From the NCBI GenBank assembly GCA_002104985.1, contig MCGO01000035.1:1-64000 (forward strand): a DNA stretch of 64,000 bases. Direction: 5' to 3'. The stretch comes from Rhizoclosmatium globosum. Its lineage: Eukaryota > Chytridiomycota > Chytridiomycetes > Chytridiales > Chytriomycetaceae. Positions 44,968 through 56,793 of the stretch are shown here, one piece after another (position 1 is the stretch's first letter; each line of letters begins with the position of its first letter). Under the pieces are notes generated by a model. The model ran no database searches. It saw only the letters and a program-made list of their open reading frames with translations, and had not been told where the DNA came from. The position numbers and the translations under genes were made by a program.

Positions 44968-45406
44968 TTGGTATTTGGTATTTGGTTTGATGAATAGTTG
45001 TTTGTGTTTGATGAGAAGTTGGTTTGAAGGTGGGTTGTGTGTCAAGCAAGTGAAGGGAAAAAAGCAAAGAGTTCTCTTTGTTTCCTTTCTTCTTTTTCTT
45101 GTTCCGAATTCGTGAGTCTCTTGCCCTCCCTCCTCGAACCAACACCAGCAGTCCATCACCACCTATCCATCCATCAATGCGTACACTGCCACTACTAGCA
45201 AGTGCATCAGAAGCATCCAGTGCAGTTATCGATGTTCTGAACGTGATCATCAGTTGCGATGGGATGGGATGGACCTTGAGCATGCGACATCAACCACTGC
45301 TTTCTACCAACCACACCAACTCAACTTGCTTTACCAAACAACCAAAACAACGACACACCGAAACTAACCATACAACTCAATCCAAAACCATACAGCATCC
45401 TAAACA
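44968..45406. promoter_or_regulatory. Divergent promoter shared by uL10m and RPL12
   Basis: A 439-bp gap between the start codons of a mitochondrial and a cytosolic ribosomal-protein gene. The last 100 bp before RPL12 are C/A-rich with CAAAACAA-type words, resembling a ribosomal-protein 5' UTR. No individual factor site can be named. Confidence 0.5.
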
Positions 45407-45904
45407 ATGCCACCAAAGTTCGACCCATCTGAAGTCAAGATCGTTATGCTCCGTGCTACCGGAGGAGAAGTTGCCGGAGGTTCCGCTCTTGCCCCAAAGA
45501 TCGGTCCTCTCGGTCTCTCCCCAAAGAAGGTCGGTGACGATATCGCCAAGGCCACCCAAGAGTGGAAGGGTCTCCGTATCACCGTCAAGTTGATTGTCCA
45601 GAACCGTCAAGCCGCCATCGAGGTTGTCCCATCCGCCTCTTCCTTGGTTATCCGTGCCTTGAAGGAGCCACCAAGAGACCGTAAGAAGGAGAAGAACATC
45701 AAGCACTCTGGAAACGTTTCTTTGAACGACATCCTCGAGATTGCCCGTAAGATGCGTAACAAGTCCATGGCTAAGGAGTTCAAGGGTACCGTCAGAGAGA
45801 TCCTCGGTACTGCCTTCTCTGTTGGATGCACTGTTGAGGGTATGGCCCCACAGGACCTCTCCGAGAAGATCCAGAACGGAGAGATTGAGATCCCAGAGGC
45901 TTAA
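45407..45904 (+). CDS. RPL12: 60S ribosomal protein L12 (uL11)
   Basis: Cytosolic uL11, which binds the GTPase-associated centre of 25S rRNA at the base of the P-stalk. 165 residues, intronless and intact: [20 protein letters not shown], the [20 protein letters not shown] loop, [39 protein letters not shown] and [20 protein letters not shown]. Length matches the eukaryotic family. Codon use is strongly biased (CGT, AAG, GGT/GGA, CTC), unlike its neighbours, as expected for a highly expressed gene. The absence of introns is also unusual in this window. Confidence 0.97.
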   Translation: MPPKFDPSEVKIVMLRATGGEVAGGSALAPKIGPLGLSPKKVGDDIAKATQEWKGLRITVKLIVQNRQAAIEVVPSASSLVIRALKEPPRDRKKEKNIKHSGNVSLNDILEIARKMRNKSMAKEFKGTVREILGTAFSVGCTVEGMAPQDLSEKIQNGEIEIPEA

Positions 45905-46461
45905 ACGCGCAAACCACTCTACCACACTTTTAGACCGCATTCAAGGTTTACTCTCTCTTTGCTCGTATCGTATTTGGAAATCTTCTTTTGGGTCTTTTCC
46001 CCTTCTCATGCACTTGTGTTTATATTATTAACAAAAAATAAATCCTTGGACGGGGGATGGAGGGACCTGAGGATGTCTTCAAATTCCTCACAACTTTATA
46101 TCAATGTTTCCTTTCAGCTACCTTTCGCTCTTTAATGAGCCAATTGGCGATGCTGACTTGTGAAACTTGAACCCAAAGAAGAAAGTGTTTGGAATTTTAA
46201 TTGTTCGTCTTTCGTTACAAACAATGTTCTTCCACTTTCGGACCTGGTTGGTTGAGCAATGTCATACATCAAAGTAGAACGAGTAAGGTAAGTTCGAACG
46301 TGTTTATTTGATCGTTTTTGAATATAAAATAAATTGAGTTACGCAACATTTGAAGAAAAGGCAGCATTGAAAATGATTTGCCCGCCCAAAAGAAGAGAGC
46401 GAAACAACCAACCATCCATCAATCCATCTGTCCAGCCAACCTCAATTAAACCAATCAGAGA
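45905..46461. other. Intergenic, RPL12 to the orphan gene
   Basis: About 557 bp. It holds the RPL12 3' end and the promoter of the next gene. An ATG at 46260 opens a nine-codon frame that runs into a GTAAGT donor (about 46289), possibly a 5'-UTR exon of the next gene. Nothing else is supported. Confidence 0.4.
46037..46042 (+). terminator. Candidate RPL12 polyadenylation signal
   Basis: AATAAA, about 135 bp after the RPL12 stop and preceded by a T-rich stretch. It is a typical hexamer and distance, but not confirmed. Confidence 0.4.
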
Positions 46462-49400
46462 ATGACTGTCGGTAAAGGAGACAAGGGCCCGGCCCCGAGT
46501 GCATCGCTTCCACCTGAAGAAAGAATCAAAGCCGCTCTGTGAGTATTCCTTGACTGACTTAATCAGTTAGATTGCCGAATACCATCTCTCACACACCCAC
46601 TCCCAGAAACGAAATTACAAATAAAAAGCAAATGAATGCTGTCATTGAGGCAACGCACAAGGCATTCAAACGTATCAGAGAGTTGTATCCAGGTATGACA
46701 TGTTTTGCCACTAGTCAATCAATTGAACGGATACCACCGACTAGAATCGAATACAATACAACATCGTGATGCTCCGGATTTTCAGTACATCATCTACGAA
46801 GACGAGAGTCCGTCCAAGACCAAGTCAACCGTGTCCATGTCCGAAACAACAGCAAAAACAACTGTGTCAGTCTCTCAACAAACAGAACCACTTAATCAAC
46901 CATCCACAAATAATCAACCAACTTCCACCACCTCATTTGCTTCGTCCACCTTGCCACATTCAAACACCATTCCCGTTGCCCCCACACAAAACACAACTAC
47001 AATTTCCACATTCAGTCGCCTAACTCCAAACCCAGACGCGATGGAAACAGACCCCCCAGTAATCCCACAAAAACCCACCACCGAAACACAACCCCAACAA
47101 CCCATCCCACTCACACGATCAAACACAGACTGGCTCTCAAAGATCTCAATCAACGGATGGCGTGCACCAACCTCTCCCAAACCCATCTCAACCATAATGC
47201 CTTCCACCGCCACCACCACCACCACCACTTCTTCTTCTTTGCAACCATTTGGGAACGGATTCGTGTTTGGTAGTGGAAGTGGCCAAACTGGAGGTTTAAG
47301 TTTTACACAAGGGCTTGGCGGTGCCGGTGGTGGTAGTGGCGGTGTCGGGGCGAATAACGCGTCAAATGGGAATGCCTCCGGATTCTCGTTCAAATCTTGG
47401 AACCTCGAGAAACAGGAGAACCCTCACGGTGATGGACAAGAGAGTAGTAGTAGCAGCAATAATGTCAATCAATCTGCGGCTGTCGTTTTGAAACGTGCTG
47501 AGGAGAGACTTGGAAGCGGAAAGAATGTGGAGGTTCCAGAGACTCCAAAGACGGAGTTGAAGAAGGTTGATAGTGGGTCGAGTGATACAACAAAGGTTTC
47601 TGAGGTTTGTTGCGTGTTTTTTTGTTTTTTTTGGTTTTTTGGAGGGGTTGGATATGTTTTTAACTATTATATTATCTTTCCTTTTTGGTTAGTCTCCTCC
47701 TCCGGCTTCGGTTGCGGCTCCTGTTCCTGCTCCTGTCCTTGCTACTGTCCCTGCCCCTGCCCCTGCCTCTGTTGCAGTTGTTGTGAAGGAAAATGTGGAA
47801 GAGCAAAGTCAAGAGATTAGATTGACTCAGAGGCTTGATCTATTTGGTAACACAAAGTTACATTTTTGTATCAGAATTGCTGATGTCCCTTACTTTTTGT
47901 GACTAGATCCAAAGTGTCCTGGTCGCTTCTGCTCGGTTCCACGAAGGCCACTGTCTCATATAACTGTGAGTGGGTTGATTCATATAAATAACAATAGTAT
48001 CATAATAGTCTCTTTGTTTGCGAACAGAATCGAATCAAAGGAAAGATTAGCGAACAAGACCACAGCAAGAAGCCGTATATTCTAAGAGCAAACGAACTTA
48101 TTGGTCCATCTGTGGAACATATAGAAGAGTTTGAAGCACATCGAGGAGATACAGTGACCTTATACCCACATATAAAACCCACGGTTGTTGTTATGGATGA
48201 TCCAGTGTTAATGAATGAACTCTTTACCAATTGTAAGTGACGCCATTTATCATTTTGTATGTAACTCACAGATGTTATCCCTCAGATATTGCAAACTGCA
48301 ACATTTCTGTCAGTTTCCGCAAATACAAACCTGAATCAGACAATCCACCCGTTGCACCGTCACCCGTAATCCAAGACCTCGCAGACACATACAATCTCTG
48401 GATATGTGCATCCACCATGGAACTTCCCTGTCTCGAATACCCATTCTCTCCACGATTCTGCAAAATATCTGTCCCGAAATTTGACACGAGCCGAAAGACC
48501 CGGTTCATTATTGAAATGGAGTTCCTGGGTCCTGTTGGATGGAGTGGGGTTCGTGATGATGTGGGTCCTTTCAGGGTGCCCAGGAAAAAGTATCCGAAAC
48601 GGGTATGGTTTGTGACGTGTTATTCCGACATGAATAACGATACGCGTCGGTCGGCTACGGAGATTTATTTTGGGATGAGGGATGCGATGGAAATTCAAGC
48701 GAAATTGGAGATTGAGAGGGGGTTGTTGAAGAGGAAGGAGCCGTGGGATTTGGTTAAGGCGGAAAGGGTTGGGGAGGAGGAAGTTAGATGTGTAGAGGTA
48801 TGTTTGTTTGTTCATAGCTTAGGGATGATTAACACTTTTTCGGTATTCTAGAAAGTGAAAAGCGCTGACTCAAGTACTGCCTTTATCTCATCTGAACCTT
48901 TCCCTGCCGGTTCTAGTCTCGAAAGACTTAATGAATCCGCATATTGGACCACACCATACAGCCACGTCTACCTGCTCCATCGTCCTGAAATGTGTAACGA
49001 AGTGCCAGATATAGAAACCGGCACGCTATGCACTGTCCCAGACTACCGCAAAGACAAAGTCCACTTTATTGCCAGTTTTGGAAGAATCACTAGTTTGGCA
49101 CATGTCCCACCCTCCTGTTATGAAAACCTACCACAACACGTCCTCATTGAACTCACAACCAGACCACGCCACTTTATCACGTGTAAACGCATAACTGGAA
49201 ACAATACAGTGACAGTATTCTGTTATCCAATGGGCCCACTCTTTTGCGACATCCGACCCCAACGACGAGGCCGCAACATTGAAAAGGGATATAAATGGAC
49301 ATATGAAGGTTTCGACCTCCTGTTTAATCAGTATGCTGTCGGTTTTCAAATTGGACTTGAGGAGGAGAACCGTGTCGGTGGGTATACACACCCACGCGAC

Positions 49401-50018
49401 GGGTGTAAGAGGTTCTGGATTGAGACGAATGAGGCGGATCGGCTTATTGGGTACTTTTTGGAGGTGCAGACGCGGCAAATGGAGCTGGATGATAAGCGAG
49501 GGTTGCTGGAGATTTATTGTCCTGTTGATAATGGCGTAGGTGAAGGTGGAAATGACGAAATTGCAACGATTGAAGGCGGTGGAACGATGGAAGTAGACGC
49601 GTTGGAGGGTGGCCCTAGTTCGCAAGAGACGTTGGTAGAAGCGGCAAGAGAAGTGAATGAAAGTCCAGTTGTGAAGGCTGTGCTTCGTAAACGCGGTAGT
49701 GCTATGATGGATTCTGGAACCAGTGACAAGAAAACTGAGAGCAAGAAGGCTAAAGTTGAGTATGAGATTGTGCCGTCACCTGTGAAGCCTCAGGGATCCC
49801 CAAGTTCGTTCCAGGAAGTTGATATCCCGCTCCCACCTTCATCCGACCTTGGCGAAACTCCCAAAGCTGCCCCAGTTGCTGCTTCTTCTGCCCCGTTGTC
49901 GTTATCGAATAGTGATAACAATGTTATTCCCAAGGAACGTCGCAAGTTGGCAGTTCCAAAATTCATGAATGGCAAATTGATGAAACAGGCATCGGAAGTT
50001 GGAAACGAGGAGAATTAA
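46462..50018 (+). CDS. Large unrecognised protein with a conserved-looking central domain
   Basis: About 1,040 residues from eight exons; I do not recognise the family. The start at 46462 gives MTVGKGDKGPAPSASLPPEE. Exon 2 encodes a short helix (NAVIEATHKAFKRIRELYPG). After an acceptor at about 46745, IQHRDAPDFQYIIYEDESPS leads into about 350 Ser/Thr/Pro/Gly-rich residues, then an (APVP)n run. From 47910 the protein becomes globular: DPKCPGRFCSVPRRPLSHIT, EHIEEFEAHRGDTVTLYPHI, NLWICASTMELPCLEYPFSP, RFIIEMEFLGPVGWSGVRDD, RVWFVTCYSDMNNDTRRSAT, then (exon from 48852) SYWTT-like, CTVPDYRKDKVHFIASFGRI, HVLIELTTRPRHFITCKRIT, GYKWTYEGFDLLFNQYAVGF and GCKRFWIETNEADRLIGYFL. The beta-rich pattern with many Arg/Lys and Trp residues could be a DNA- or peptide-binding sandwich, but that is speculation. 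The tail is disordered and basic (stop 50018). No frameshift seen. Confidence 0.7.
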
Positions 50019-50063
50019 TTACGTAATTTATTCATTTTATTTATGGCAATGAGGAATAAAAAG

Positions 50064-51291
50064 TTAGTTATGGTTTCTGCTTGTTGGTGTGTCCCCATCC
50101 ATTCCAAGAGATATCGGAGGTGAGCCATTGTCGACGGATACGAACGTCATGAATTCGTTGACAAGGACAAATCCCCAGTCCGGTTCTTGGCCATCAAAGT
50201 GTTCGTCTCTTCGATGAACAGTCAACGGTGAATAGAAATTCTGAGAATATCTGTTTAATACGAAAACCAATGAATCAAAGAAATGCACTCACAATTTGTG
50301 GCCGTCCGTCGCGACGAAGTTTCCACCATTCATAATGAGGCCATGAATCTGAAGTCCACACACCATTTTCTCTGAATTCCGCAAATCCACTGTGATTCCC
50401 AGAATGAAACTTCCATGTGATGGATGAAAGCTCTGACCGAGTGATGCGAGTTCGTTTACGATCGCGTTCGGCAGCAACGTAACTCGCCATCCATTTTCCA
50501 CATGAGGTTGGGATAGAAGGAGGCGCATGTAATGGAAACGTAACAGAGAGGAGTCGTTTGAGCCAAGGGAGGTATTCTTCAGTTGGAAAGTCAATCGGTT
50601 CCGTAGTAATTGTGTCCTCGTCTGGAACGTTATCAGTCGAATCCCAAGTGGAAAGAGTTCCCGGAACATTATGTTCGTTTGCATTCCAGTTTCCCCATGA
50701 CCAAGAGGATAATGATACTGGATACGTGTTTGACGGCCAATTTGCTGAAGCTGGTTGAGAAACTGTTGGAGGTCGTAATACAACTCCTCGTCGATGCAAT
50801 ATTTGGAGTATTTCAGATAAAGACAAGTTATTGTACGGTCCCCAGTTCACTAGTGGATGGAGCTCCAGCGGGTGAAATTGACGATTTCGCCATGCTCTCC
50901 TGCAAACGAGATTCCATAACAGTTCAGACCGTGCATAGCTCCTCCAAGTTCGCGAAACAGCTCCGCACAATGAGATATCCTTCGGCTCAAGGTGTGTAAA
51001 TAGCTCCCATGAAATCTCCGGTGGCAGTCTGTTGGGGAAACATTAGATTACCTGTCATCATAGGAGATTGCTGTACCTCTTCACAAAGTCCAGCTTAATT
51101 TCATCCTCGAAAAATAGTTGGTCATAGTCGAACTGTTGGTCTTTTGATGATTCTTGCAGTAACTTGTATTGAGATGTGAAAGAGTGGGGTTGATTTGAGT
51201 ATTCCTGAAATATTAAGATGTCCTCGTCTGCATCCAAGGGTACGTCTGGAGTTGGAGGAGGAGTAACGGGAGTTGGATGGGGAAAGTCCAT
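50064..51291 (-). CDS. F-box protein
   Basis: Likely substrate receptor of an SCF ubiquitin ligase. The start at 51291 gives MDFPHPTPVTPPPTPDVPLD, an acidic linker, an intron at about 51033-51077, and then the F-box: LPPEISWELFTHLEPKDISL, CGAVSRTWRSYARSELLWNL, VCRRAW. The remainder (50290-50890) is Trp/Tyr-rich with WMASYVAAERDRKRTRI, SITWKFHSGNHSGFAEFREN and WPHYEWWKLRRDGRPQI. The last exon, spliced at TCTCAG, adds NFYSPLTVHRRDEHFDGQEP, DWGFVLVNEFMTF and the end NHN. This Trp-rich module after an F-box is seen in other F-box proteins without LRR or WD repeats. Substrate unknown. Intact reading frame; convergent with the orphan gene. Confidence 0.78.
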
Positions 51292-51452
51292 TGGGGGTAA
51301 CTTCCACAAGCTAACGAAATTACTCACCAAAATGGATAAAAAAACATGATGGCATTCAGAGATTAAAGCAATATCAAAAGATGAAACTACATTTGAGACG
51401 CTTGCCAAAGTTTCGTTGGTAGTTTAATTCGAAACACAGAATAAAAGTAACT

Positions 51453-54400
51453 TTAATGAGATACACTTTCGATCGCGACGTCGATATCCAACTCTCCAAA
51501 CTTCTTTCCAGCCATTTGCTTCAGCAACGCAGCCATTTCAGGTCCAGTCTCATTCACTAAGTCAGTGAACAACGAGTCCGCATTCTGCAGAAGATTGGCA
51601 GGGGTGTCAAACTCAGAAACTTCACCATCTTTCAGAACAAGTACACGATCGTAGTCGATGATGGTCAAAAGTCGATGGGCCACACACAAAATAGTGGAGC
51701 TGGAGAAAGACGATCGTAAAGCCTTTTGGATGGCGGCATCTGTCTTGATATCGACACTTGCAGTGGCTTCATCAATCAATAGAATTTTGGGTTTCAAAAG
51801 CATTGCTCGTGCCAAACAAAGAAGCTGGCGTTGACCAACAGATAAGTTTTCACCGTTTTCTTGAACTGGGGCTTCCAGCTTTTCATCCAAAGACGAGACA
51901 TAATCCTTGAGACTTGCATGATCCAAAACTGTCCAAACAGCATTATCATCGTGTCTGTTCAATGGATCAATATTGGAGCGAATGGTTCCTTGGAAGAGAA
52001 TTGGCGCTTGCGGGATGATGGATAAACTTGTTCTCAACTGTCGCAAACCAACCGTTGTCAGGTCTACACCATCAATACTAATTGCACCATCGCTCAACTC
52101 AACCAAACGATAAAGAGCCGAAATAATGGACGATTTACCGGCACCAGTCCTGCGGTAACAATTAGACCAACTTGTGCATCAAAAGAACAAACCTTCCAAC
52201 AATACCAATTTTCTCTCCACCCCTTACTTCCAGGGTCAAATTTTTGAGAACAGGAGGCAAATCAGGGCGGTATCGCATTTCAGCTTTGTTGAAAGAAATT
52301 GAACCAGTTTCAGGCCAGGATTCACGTGGTAAGGGTAAGTCCATAGCTGCTTCTGATGGAATATTTGTGTGGTAGTGATCCAATCGTTCAACACTATTCA
52401 TTCGACCTTCACCTTCAGAAAGAAGGTGCATGAGAATATTGATCGAAAAGGCAAGGTTCAGGGTGTAACCAATGGAAAGACCCAACAAGTATGGAGAGAT
52501 GTTGAAACCAACTCCCATAGTAGAAACAGCAAGACAAATAATAGCAACAAAGAGTTCAGCCTAATATCAGATTAGCATTTCTTTTAGACTTTCAGCAAAG
52601 TCTTACTCTCATAGAAACCCAAATACTGACAAAGTATCTCAAAATAGTAGGACGGTTAACTTCATCAATGAGATTCTCGTTAACGCGAAGGAAATTGCTA
52701 TTAACTTGGAAAGCTCGAATAACTGGTAAGCCATTGAAAGACTCAGCACAGTTAGCAAAGAAGGGAGATCGAGACAAGTTCTCCAGACGCTTCAACTCGC
52801 GGGAAGCGTTACGGTAGAAGCGCTGAATGTAATAGTAGATTGGGAGTACCAAAACAACTACAATCAATACGGTCGGAACTGCATACGCAATGAGACCAAC
52901 GATACAAAGAATTCCAGCAATGAGGTTCAATACACCACGAAGATTCATCACAAGCCATCTGTCACATTCAGCAACATCTCGAGAGAAACGGTTGATGATT
53001 CGACCAAGCGGGTTTGTGTCAAAGAATGTCATTGGTGCACGTCCAATACTTCTCAAAGCATTAGAATGAAGATTTTTGGCTCCAGTAATTCCAGCATAGG
53101 CAACAATTGTCGAAAGCATCACTGATATTTCGATTAGTATTATAAAGACACAAACCAATCGACAAACCTGTAACTAAAGCTTGGAAAATACCAAACGCCG
53201 CGTAGATACCAATATACGTATTGTTTTCCAAGTTGAAACTATCTTCTGACCACCAGATAAGCCAGTAATCACCGACAAGACGAGCAATGTTAATAAGGGA
53301 AGCGACTACCAAAATTCCGATCCAAGGCCATATTCCACCGGATAACCTGATGTAAGTTTTGTAGTGGTACAGGGTCACCGCGCCTTCAAGTCTCTCCTCT
53401 TCCATCATCACAGTTTTTGGAGCCGTGGCAGCATCCTCGACAACAACTTTAGCTTCGACTTTTTTGGCAGTCTTTGTAGCCAATTTTGACTCCTTTGAGT
53501 CCTTTTCAGAAGCTTGAATACCATACTCGTTTACAAGTTTTGAAAGGCCACCTCCATTCAACATCAATTCGCTATAAGATCCAATCTCAAGGACCTGTCC
53601 ATTTTCCATGTATACAATCATATCAACTTTTGACAACAAGTTGAGCTGATGAGTCACAAGAACTACGGTTTTGCCAACACAGTGCTCCTTAATTCCGACT
53701 TCAAAAATGTGGCGACCAACATGGGCGTCGACTGCCGCAAGTGGATCGTCCAAGAGTAAGATATCCGCGTCAGAATACATAGTTCTAGCCAAGTTGACTC
53801 GTGCCACTTGTCCTCCTGACAGTTGAACACCACGCTCTCCAACTTCCGTCAGTTCGCCGTTGGGGAAGTTTTGAATATCCTTGTCAAGGGAGCAGGCTCT
53901 GATCACAGCATCATATCGCTGTCGATCCATAGGCGCACCAAACAAAACGTTGGCTTGTAAGGTCGAATTTTGAAGCCAGCCTTGCTGGGATGCGTACGCA
54001 ATTCGTCCATTCAAAGCATGTGCACCTCCCACACTCTTCATCTCGCCGAGCAGAGCTTGAACCAAGGAAGATTTACCAGCTCCAACAGGGCCAACAATCG
54101 CACAAAGGGTTCCTTTAGGGATTTGAAGTGTAACATTTTTCAAGAAAGCTGCTTTTTGAGTCTCCAAAGTAATAGCAGAATCAGCCACAATAAAAGGCTT
54201 CTTTTCATTTGAAGAGCTTCCGTGGCCATCATCTTCGCGAGGTCCAGTCCATTCGTCCCAAAGGAATGAGGCATTTTCACAAACAATCGCTGCATTGCTT
54301 GCTGCAGCCAACTTGCTGATTTCAATTAAATTCGAGTCATCCACTTCTGGGCATGAGAAGAAAGCAGCGAATCTCGTCAAAGATACATTGGCTTCAATCA

Positions 54401-55678
54401 ATGCTTGGACTTTTTCGGGGAGTTCCATCATCGGCCCTCGCAACAATCCAATAAGTGATAAAGCAGGGAAAATAATATCAGCCGTCAAAGCGTGTCCAGT
54501 TGCAGAATATACCGAGAAAGACACGATACAAACAAAGGCTGGGATAACATAAATCATGGAGTAGAACGTTGCGGCAAGAATAACCTCAATGAAGATGTTT
54601 CGGAGTTCCTCATTACGTTCTTTTTCAATTTTCTCGATGAAAGAATCTTCCCACGAAAAGAGTTTGATGATTTTCATTCCAGACAGCATCTCTGTCGTGT
54701 GGCGCACACGCAAATCAGAGTGTTTCATCGCAAGCATGTCGTACTTGAAGATGAGCTGCATCACGTATGATTGAGAGATTGAAATAGCAATGAGGACTGC
54801 GATTCCAACGGCACCGCCAACTCCAAGTAAATAAATGATAAGTGCAGACATGACAGTAACTTGGATTGGAATCAACCATGCCGAGTGAATTCCGTATCCA
54901 ACCATCTCAATCATTCCCGCATCAGTTGAAAGCATGTTCATGATACGACCTAATTTGTGGCTGACTAAGTTGATTGTAATGCAAATGAATGTGCTCTCAC
55001 CAGTCGAATACTCCTGCTTACTCACAGCAGACATCAACAAACTCTTGCGGAAAACTGTTGAATAGAACGCAGTTCGCATGGCCAAAGCAACCTTGATTTC
55101 ATTCTTGGTTCGTGAATTGTTGCACAAACTAGCAACAACCTGACACACAAACATGAGAACACAGAGTCCCAATGCAGTGCTCTTGTTTCCAGCAGTCACT
55201 TGGTTCAAGACTTGCTGCAAAATCATGGGACTTGCGATCGAAAAGCTTGTACCGAAAACGCCCCACAGCGCTCCAATGATCCAATACTTTTTAAACATTT
55301 CCAAGAGTGTGAGGAGTGCACTCTTTTTGATGGCTGCTGGCAAGCCGTCGGGGATACTGTTGGCGTTAAGTGGGATGGTAGGGTGTTCAGCAGCCCACTT
55401 CGCTTTGGTGTCCTGCAAGCGATTGTACATAATATCTCCCAGTCTGTTGGCAGTAAACTCTGGTTCCATGTCGAAGAGGTCCTATTGAGGGGGTTAGGAA
55501 AAGTGATAGCGGAAACAAGCTACCAAATTGACAGGCACTTTACCTCTTGTTGCAATGGACGGCGGGATGCCAGGCGCATGAATCTAGTGAGCCATTCGAG
55601 GACAAGTTTACTGGCGGGATTGGCAGTAACCTCGCCGCAGGGGCCGCCAGTGATCTCGGTTTTAGACGGGATGGTCAT
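51453..55678 (-). CDS. ABC transporter, subfamily C (MRP-like, short form)
   Basis: Full-length ATP-driven exporter with two membrane domains and two nucleotide-binding domains, lacking the extra N-terminal TMD0. Exons 55544-55678, 53168-55481, 52607-53121, 52193-52560 and 51453-52149 sum to exactly 1,343 codons. NBD1: Walker A GPVGAGKSS, signature LSGGQVAR, Walker B ILLLDDPLAAVDAHVG (Asp at the catalytic Glu position, usual in ABCC), switch VTHQ. NBD2: Walker A TGAGKSS split by an intron, LSVGQRQLL, KILLIDEATASVD, VAHRL. TMD1 and TMD2 show the expected helix blocks, including FFDTNPLGRIINRFSRDVAE. The linker is Lys-rich. Substrates such as glutathione conjugates, organic anions or drugs are typical of the family but cannot be predicted. 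Intact, in tandem with the F-box gene. Confidence 0.95.
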
Positions 55679-56793
55679 CCGGAAAACTTTGGCGAACTGT
55701 AAATAGCGTCGGTAAAGCAAAAAAGGAGCTCCGAGCTCCGGCGAGGAGCTCCGAAGAGAGTTTCTTTATTATTACCAGGCAATCGTTGACCAGCGAGTAC
55801 GACAACAAGAGATCCGATACTTGATACTAACAAAAGACAGGCCACAATCTTGGATTTTATGTTACCTAGTTTCGAAATAAAAAAAAAGTAACTTAAACTT
55901 AGAATAGCTCTCTTTTTGACCATTTCACAGCCTGGCCGCAGTTGGTATGCAGAGAGTAGGTGCGCGTTCTTGCTCCACGGCCCATGCTTCTAAACATTGG
56001 TGTTCTTCTAGAACAAGCTACGCACTCAGTGTGGGAAGAGGTAAGGAATTCAGCGAACTTTTCAAATATGCGCAATACTTGCAATGAACAGGTGCAATCA
56101 GTTATGTGGGACGTACATATTAAGTGATTGTTGAGAGTTACTTTTTTTTTTGAGTATTATTACGTGTATTAAACAGAAGACACGCATCTTGGAACTTTAT
56201 AAATCTCTTTCTAATTACTGCTTTCAATCTCCTTTCGGAGGGACGCTTAGAGGGACGGTTATGAGCGACAAACGTCAGAGAAGTTTCTCTCGAACAACGT
56301 GGCTTGCAGGTATACGTAGAGTAAATGCATCCCAGACACAGTGCTGGCTCATTTGTACCATTTCTGATTATACCTCAGCACATACAATGGCGGAGAAAGG
56401 GAGAAGCACAATTGCGCTAAGACCAAAAAAATTGTTTCGGTTGGGAAAAACCGATTCGGAGAGCGCGGTCCGAACCGCGGACGTCCGCGTCGGCCGATGA
56501 CCGACGGTATCTACGACCAATCTCTCTCTCTCTCTCTCAAAACTTTTGATCCTTTCCGTCAGTGGCGGCTTTGTTATTTATCACTCCACAGAAAAAAGAT
56601 GAGAAATGAGTGATTTGTTTCTTCTTCTTTTATCAATTCGTTGTTATTCCACTTGTTGTGCATTTATTTCACGTTGGATTCATCATCTCGTTTCTCTTCT
56701 ATCTTTGAGATTTCTGTGCCACAGCTCACCATGAAAATAAAAAGAGGGTACAATAAAACAAATGATTATATTTGGCATGTAAGTAAGTTTACA
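55679..56793. other. 1.1-kb intergenic region upstream of the ABCC gene
   Basis: No supported gene. Structures seen: three GAGCTCCG words within 55725-55753, two of them in the 8-bp palindrome GGAGCTCC, very close to the ABCC start; a T-run near 56140; a GC-rich island at 56455-56510 with the perfect 14-bp palindrome CGCGGACGTCCGCG (56476-56489); and a CT microsatellite at about 56519-56539. It should carry the ABCC promoter and the CHD 3' end. Confidence 0.5.
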
